Made by a program: the position numbers and the translations under genes | In this document: one piece after another, positions 31,123 to 34,395 of the stretch | Layout: the number at the start of each line of letters is the position of its first letter | Position numbering within the stretch: position 1 is the first letter of the stretch | Notes under the pieces: generated by a model | The model's database searches: none | What the model was told of the DNA's origin: nothing | Seen by the model: only the letters and a program-made list of their open reading frames with translations | Origin: a virus | Direction: 5' to 3' (one strand) | Virus record (IMG/VR): IMGVR_UViG_3300002835_008170 | Span: 1 to 34,395 of that record | Length of the DNA: 34,395 nt

Positions 31123-31819
31123 CAAAATCACTATAGTAGTGCCTTGCAAGAATGAAGAGGCATATATTCATCATTTGCTAGATGCTTTGCGAGCACAGAA
31201 CATAGGTGATACTAGAGTTATCATTGCTGACTGTTCAACTGATACAACTAGACAAGTTATACAGGACAACAGTTGGGAATTGAATGTTGAAATAATCGAC
31301 GGCGGTCCTGTGTCTATGGCCAAGAACAACGGAGCACGACTAGCCACTACCCCATACATCTTGTTCATTGATGCTGATGTGCGTTTTTTCAAATACGATG
31401 TGATCCGTGATGCTGTGGATAAAATTGAATCTATGAACCTGGATCTTGTGGGTCTGAACATCAAGTGTTATGATCAAGACCTTAGAGCAAAAGAAGGATT
31501 TGTTGTGTTCAACACCATAAATCATGCGCTGAAATATTTCTCTCCTTTTGCAGTTGGAGCGTTCATGCTCACACGTAGAGATCGGTTTGAAGAATATGGC
31601 GGTTTCCCTGAAAACTTTTCCACCAGCGAAGATTACTTTTTGTCCAGAAAATACAGCCCTCGAAAGTTTAGAATCATCCGACACCACCTTGGACAGGATA
31701 GTCGTAGATTCAAAAAGATGGGCTACATGGGCATGGCCAAGTACCTTGTGAAAAACTTTGTGAATCGCAACAACAAACAATACTGGGACAGCCTAGACAA
31801 CAGCAAGTACTGGAGTTGA
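31109..31819 (+). CDS. Family-2 (GT-A) glycosyltransferase
   Basis: 236 residues. GT2 hallmarks: ITIVVPCKNEEAYIHHLLDAL, IIADCSTDTT, MAKNNGARLATTPYILFIDADVRFF with the DAD (DxD) motif, and SEDYFLSRKY (ED). No membrane span is evident. The 14-base overlap with the PlcP-like gene couples the two. Bacterial PlcP is paired with Agt, which glycosylates the freed diacylglycerol; Agt is usually of another fold family, so whether this enzyme makes glycolipids is an inference from context. Confidence 0.85.
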   Translation: MKISDKITIVVPCKNEEAYIHHLLDALRAQNIGDTRVIIADCSTDTTRQVIQDNSWELNVEIIDGGPVSMAKNNGARLATTPYILFIDADVRFFKYDVIRDAVDKIESMNLDLVGLNIKCYDQDLRAKEGFVVFNTINHALKYFSPFAVGAFMLTRRDRFEEYGGFPENFSTSEDYFLSRKYSPRKFRIIRHHLGQDSRRFKKMGYMGMAKYLVKNFVNRNNKQYWDSLDNSKYWS

Positions 31820-31848
31820 AATTGAGTATTGTTTAGCGATTTTGCAGC

Positions 31849-31854
31849 TAAATA
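31849..31854 (+). promoter_or_regulatory. TAAATA box 5 bases before the packaged-hydrolase start
   Basis: GCTAAATAGCTCTATG precedes the ATG at 31860 with no ribosome binding site. It does not overlap a stop codon, so it is not a by-product of one. Its position suits a leaderless late message for the two capsid-targeted proteins. Confidence 0.45.
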
Positions 31855-31859
31855 GCTCT

Positions 31860-32504
31860 ATGAGAGCAAACGAATTTCTTAATGAAGGTACCGCACATCC
31901 AGTTATTGTAGTGGATGTGCAACCCGAGTATTCAGGCATGCATGATGGGGATGAAAGTGCTGTTTTTCCGCAAATTATAAACTTTGTCAACAAGCAAACT
32001 GGCCCTGTGTTGATGTTTGTCAATGCAGAAGATCAAGGACTCAGTGGTGATACTGTGGCTGCGATTCAAACATACTGGGAAGATACCATTGATCCAGACT
32101 GGTACGACAACAACCCTGATGTTAATCCCATTAACTGGAGCCGCTTTCAAATAGTGGACAAAGGCTATGGATACTTCCGTGGATGGATGGATGCTGGTAT
32201 AGAACCGGCTACTATTATTGCTACCATACGTGAGTTATATCAACAACACAAAAGCGACAGCAGAGAATTGCAGTTTCCTCCATTCAACAAACGCACGCCA
32301 CAGCAGTCCTTGATCCAGGGTGCTATGGAAGAATTAAATGATGAACCTCTGACAGTAAACTGGACTAGTGTGGCACAATTAAAACGATTTAGTGGTGCTT
32401 ACCTGGTAGGCGGTGCTAGAGATCAATGTTTACGAGAAGTTGAATTGTTGATGAATGCGTTTAATATTCGTTACAAACGCATAGACAGTTTGGTGTACAC
32501 ATGA
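31860..32504 (+). CDS. Isochorismatase-like hydrolase with capsid-targeting-like N-terminus
   Basis: 214 residues from ATG 31860. The first nine, MRANEFLNE, resemble the T4 capsid targeting sequence (MKTYQEFIAE in internal proteins) and end in LNE, a possible prohead-protease site ([I/L]xE). The rest is an isochorismatase/nicotinamidase-fold hydrolase: D19 in VIVVDVQPEY, K101 in VDKGYG and C190 in GGARDQC, the D-K-C triad. Substrate unknown; nicotinamidase, isochorismatase or another amide. It overlaps the next gene by 4 bases, and that gene has the same N-terminal tag. Confidence 0.75.
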   Translation: MRANEFLNEGTAHPVIVVDVQPEYSGMHDGDESAVFPQIINFVNKQTGPVLMFVNAEDQGLSGDTVAAIQTYWEDTIDPDWYDNNPDVNPINWSRFQIVDKGYGYFRGWMDAGIEPATIIATIRELYQQHKSDSRELQFPPFNKRTPQQSLIQGAMEELNDEPLTVNWTSVAQLKRFSGAYLVGGARDQCLREVELLMNAFNIRYKRIDSLVYT

Positions 32505-33397
32505 GAGCACAAGAATTCCTAGCAGAAGCAGCCACCGCAGTGGTGTACCATTATGCAGGTATAGGTGCAGCAGCCAAAATACTCACCAGCGGTGTATTTC
32601 AACTCAGCAGCGTGACCGGCAACAAGAGTGAAGAAATGTATGCTCCCCCGGGATATCTTTATTTTTTAAGTACCACACGCAGTCGAGTGGGCGACTATCA
32701 TAGATATGTTGGCACAGGCGGTGTGATGTTTGTGATCGACGGCACCTGGTTGAATCGCAACTACAAGACTCGACCTATGGACTACTGGGAACGTGCGTGG
32801 TTGCACAGCGACGGTGCTAGAAGTCGCGAAAGCGAAGACCGTGTGTTTAGTCGTGAGCCCGAAATCTCAATTGAAGGTGTGACAGCGGTACATGTGCTGC
32901 TGAAAGAACAAAGTGAATATCGCAGCCCTGAAGCCAGAACAGTGTTGATTGCTGCAAAGAAGCGTGGTATCCCTGCGTATTTTTACACAGACGAAACTGC
33001 CTGGCGTCTGCAAGACACACGCAAGACGGTGAGCCCAGCCTCAGCAGCGGCCGTACTCAAGGGCGCACAACCCAGGGGTGTTACACCCAGCAGGCCACCA
33101 ACTATGTATCTGGAACCGTGGCTGGAACTGATCTACAAAAACAACAAGTCAGAATTGTCTCCACGTGCAGAAAAACTACGACATGATCTGGTGTACTATG
33201 GATCAAGATATCCTGATGAGGATAGCGGACTGGGAGTGGACATGGGCAATGCTCGCAAGCCCAACAGTTCAGACTATCCCACAGCAGTCAAGATCAACAA
33301 CTACATGCGTAAGAACAAATTCCCAACCACTGTTGCACTCAAAAATGCCATGGTGGACAAGTGGGACAAGATCAACACACCCACGGTACAATCGTGA
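32501..33397 (+). CDS. ADP-ribosyltransferase-like protein with capsid-targeting-like N-terminus
   Basis: 298 residues. MRAQEFLAE then A10 again looks like a T4-type capsid targeting peptide with an LAE cleavage site. The following region fits an ART-like fold found in phages: VYHYAGIGAAAKILTSGVF with H17, YFLSTTRSR (57-60 STTR), GVMFVIDGTWLN, then RESEDRVFSREPEI with E110 and E112. The H, S/T, E order is what an ADP-ribosyltransferase needs, though the exact catalytic residues are my assignment. The C-terminal 130 residues are basic and unassigned. T4 packages Alt, an ART that modifies host RNA polymerase; this could be functionally alike but is not an obvious Alt homologue. Confidence 0.68.
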   Translation: MRAQEFLAEAATAVVYHYAGIGAAAKILTSGVFQLSSVTGNKSEEMYAPPGYLYFLSTTRSRVGDYHRYVGTGGVMFVIDGTWLNRNYKTRPMDYWERAWLHSDGARSRESEDRVFSREPEISIEGVTAVHVLLKEQSEYRSPEARTVLIAAKKRGIPAYFYTDETAWRLQDTRKTVSPASAAAVLKGAQPRGVTPSRPPTMYLEPWLELIYKNNKSELSPRAEKLRHDLVYYGSRYPDEDSGLGVDMGNARKPNSSDYPTAVKINNYMRKNKFPTTVALKNAMVDKWDKINTPTVQS

Positions 33398-33419
33398 GAT
33401 AACCCCTTGCGGGGTTATC
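33398..33419. terminator. Strong hairpin between convergent genes
   Basis: GATAACCCC (33398-33406) pairs perfectly with GGGGTTATC (33411-33419) around TTGC. It starts right after the stop of the ART-like gene and precedes the stop of the minus-strand gene at 33437. No T-run follows on either strand, so it may terminate weakly or serve to protect 3' ends from exonucleases. Confidence 0.6.
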
Positions 33420-33436
33420 AAAAGTTCAGTTGATAA

Positions 33437-33640
33437 TTAGACTGGCTTTTTGGCAGCAGGCTTTTTTGCAGCTGGCTTTTTGGGCTTGGGAGCAGCTTTC
33501 TTTGCAGCCGCTGGTTCAGCAACTATTGGCGCAGTGACTGGTGCAACTTCGGCGTGTGTCCATGGTGCTTCTATCTTGTACGGTGCCTGGGCTTCTGGAG
33601 CAGGTTTGCCCAGAAAGAATTGTTTGATTTTTGTAAACAT
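33437..33640 (-). CDS. Small protein with histone H1-like Lys/Ala/Pro tail
   Basis: 67 residues from ATG 33640-33638 (minus), MFTKIKQFFLGKPAPEAQAP...; AGGAG lies about 7 bases before it. A longer start at 33673 lacks a ribosome binding site. Residues 1-45 include a hydrophobic N-terminal helix (FTKIKQFFLG) and a Pro/Ala stretch; the last 20 or so are KKAAPKPKKPAAKKPAAKKP, as in H1-like DNA-binding tails. It may bind DNA or polyanions. A TAAATA box (minus 33662-33657) is 16 bases upstream of the start. Confidence 0.65.
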   Translation of the reverse strand: MFTKIKQFFLGKPAPEAQAPYKIEAPWTHAEVAPVTAPIVAEPAAAKKAAPKPKKPAAKKPAAKKPV

Positions 33641-33656
33641 AAGTTCTCCTATGAAA

Positions 33657-33662
33657 TATTTA
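33657..33662 (-). promoter_or_regulatory. TAAATA box before the H1-like gene
   Basis: On the minus strand GGTAAATATTTCATAGGAG leads to the start at 33640, with the AGGAG ribosome binding site between. Box-to-start distance is 16 bases, so this would be a leadered transcript. Confidence 0.35.
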
Positions 33663-33669
33663 CCAACGT

Positions 33670-34101
33670 TCATTGTATAACAAACTTATTTGATTTTTGT
33701 CGATTTTCAGTAAAAGTTGTTACTCGTAAATTATGTTCTACATGCAGTCCGCACACTAATTTATTAGTCAATGGCACAATGTGATCAACTTCGTGTTTTA
33801 CACCAGTTGAAATAGTTAATCCTGCCGCTTCTTCATATATTGATCGAATTGCTGTTTTATTTGCCCAAGCTGGCATAGCGTTTTTAGTTCTTTTTTGTTT
33901 TTCAATTGACCATTGGCGATGGTATGCAACAATTTCTTCTTTTGATCGGTCGGGCTCATTAAGTGTCCCCCATCTCATTTTTGCAGAATACCTAGCCTGA
34001 TGACTTGTACAGCAGCAGTTACGCCGCCAATTAGAAAAAGGTTTATTACATTCGGGCAATGCACAGTGTTGAATTTCAGGAAGGGCATTGTTTAATGTCA
34101 T
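33670..34101 (-). CDS. HNH endonuclease with Cys-rich N-terminus
   Basis: 143 residues. C-terminus: GVKHEVDHIVPLTNKLVCGLHVEHNLRVTTFTENRQKSNKF, a standard HNH motif (H-x2-DH, N, and the N-x2-KS tail). N-terminus: C13 and C18, then NCCCTSHQARY, possibly a zinc site. Many phage HNH genes are free-standing homing endonucleases. The gene is AT-rich relative to its neighbours (by eye about 38% GC) and on the opposite strand, which fits recent insertion. TAAATA lies 4 bases before its ATG. Confidence 0.88.
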   Translation of the reverse strand: MTLNNALPEIQHCALPECNKPFSNWRRNCCCTSHQARYSAKMRWGTLNEPDRSKEEIVAYHRQWSIEKQKRTKNAMPAWANKTAIRSIYEEAAGLTISTGVKHEVDHIVPLTNKLVCGLHVEHNLRVTTFTENRQKSNKFVIQ

Positions 34102-34105
34102 ACTT

Positions 34106-34111
34106 TATTTA
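34106..34111 (-). promoter_or_regulatory. TAAATA box 4 bases before the HNH start
   Basis: Minus-strand GGTAAATAAAGTATG. No ribosome binding site is visible. Another case of a box just ahead of an ATG. Confidence 0.35.
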
Positions 34112-34141
34112 CCCAAATTGGCATAATACCGCCGTAAAATG

Positions 34142-34170
34142 TTGCCCTGCAGCAATTTGTCATATATAAT
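34142..34170 (+). promoter_or_regulatory. sigma70-type promoter for the last gene
   Basis: TTGCCC (34142-34147), 17 bases, TATAAT (34165-34170). The -10 is preceded by CATA. The leader to 34231 holds a small stem, AGCAT (34171-34175) with ATGCT (34182-34186), and AAAGGAAAAA just before the ATG. Confidence 0.7.
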
Positions 34171-34231
34171 AGCATGCTAGGATGCTGCATAGGGCGGGTC
34201 CGGCTAGTAAATTTTGTCTAAAGGAAAAATT

Positions 34232-34395
34232 ATGTTTACATCAGAAGCAATCATCGACGCCGTACAAAACGGTAAAAAAACTTTCGTCAACACATTCGTC
34301 ACAAACGAAGCTGTGAAAGAAGCCATGGTCAACTTTGTTGACACTCAAGCTGAATACACCAAAAAAGCAGTCAAGGTTGGTCAAGACACTGCCGC
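34232..34395 (+). CDS. Phasin-like protein, N-terminal part (3' truncated)
   Basis: 54 codons to the window edge: MFTSEAIIDAVQNGKKTFVN, TFVTNEAVKEAMVNFVDTQ, then AEYTKKAVKVGQDTAA. Amphipathic helices with FVDTQxxYTKKAVK resemble phasins, which coat polyhydroxybutyrate granules in betaproteobacteria. The match is short, so another helical protein is possible. AAAGGAAAAAT is well placed and a promoter lies upstream. Confidence 0.5.
   Translation, partial: MFTSEAIIDAVQNGKKTFVNTFVTNEAVKEAMVNFVDTQAEYTKKAVKVGQDTA

Noticed and set aside
33450-33680. Ala/Gly-rich plus-strand frame opposite the H1-like gene
   Set aside because: It is the mirror of the Lys/Ala/Pro repeat. The minus-strand frame has a proper ribosome binding site and start, so the plus frame is a shadow.

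Overview
The window reads as part of a large, T4-like myovirus genome (about 45% GC by eye, very tightly packed). Hallmarks are a T4 gp30-type ATP-dependent DNA ligase, an aerobic class I ribonucleotide reductase with glutaredoxin, a PAAR tail-tip protein, a pectate-lyase-fold tail spike, an HNH endonuclease, an SPFH/prohibitin-like lipoprotein, Hsp20, many small unknown genes with stop/start overlaps, and T4-late-type TAAATA boxes in front of genes. No tRNA, rRNA, CRISPR or insertion sequence was seen. The porin, PstS, UvdE, PlcP-like and possible phasin genes suggest a Gram-negative, probably betaproteobacterial (Burkholderiales-like) aquatic host. Host and phage family are inferences.

Layout. 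1-3.7 kb: end of an unknown gene, IscU and IscA Fe-S proteins, a RecB-like nuclease, a tail spike and an unknown. 3.7-7.9 kb: nrdA, nrdB, a Cys-rich small protein, glutaredoxin and an Sm-like protein. 7.9-10.3 kb: PAAR protein and a large presumed virion protein. 10.4-11.3 kb: a complete outer-membrane porin and a strong terminator. 11.3-17.7 kb: three near-identical sigma70-type promoters, many small genes, DNA ligase and an SPFH lipoprotein. 17.7-22.0 kb: a consensus promoter with a structured leader, a membrane/coiled-coil protein, ClpX, Hsp20 and ClpS. 22.0-29.0 kb: a metallophosphoesterase and a glycosyltransferase on the minus strand, then a plus-strand series of UDP-sugar dehydrogenase, 2OG-oxygenase-like protein, amidinotransferase, an unknown, UV-damage endonuclease and a membrane protein. 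29.0-31.8 kb: a phosphate-starvation block. 31.8-33.4 kb: two adjacent proteins with a T4 capsid-targeting-like N-terminus. 33.4-34.4 kb: an H1-like basic protein, an HNH endonuclease and the start of a phasin-like gene.

Two sets stand out. (1) pstS and a PlcP-like phosphoesterase gene are each preceded by two TGTAACA repeats at 11-nt pitch, the layout of a PhoB (Pho) box. The second is followed by a family-2 glycosyltransferase, recalling bacterial PlcP/glycosyltransferase lipid remodelling under phosphate starvation. The phage may use host PhoB to import phosphate and to strip it from membrane phospholipids. (2) Two overlapping genes encode an isochorismatase-fold hydrolase and an ADP-ribosyltransferase-like protein. 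Both begin MRA(N/Q)EFL(N/A)E, which resembles the T4 internal-protein capsid-targeting peptide ending at an LxE prohead-protease site. They may be packaged and injected together, as T4 Alt is.

The proteostasis set (ClpX with an intact ClpP-binding loop, a ClpS with changed pocket residues, Hsp20), the porin and the Fe-S pair suggest extensive takeover of host physiology. Control appears to combine consensus sigma70-type promoters, TAAATA late boxes (several so near the start codon that the transcripts could be leaderless) and Pho boxes.
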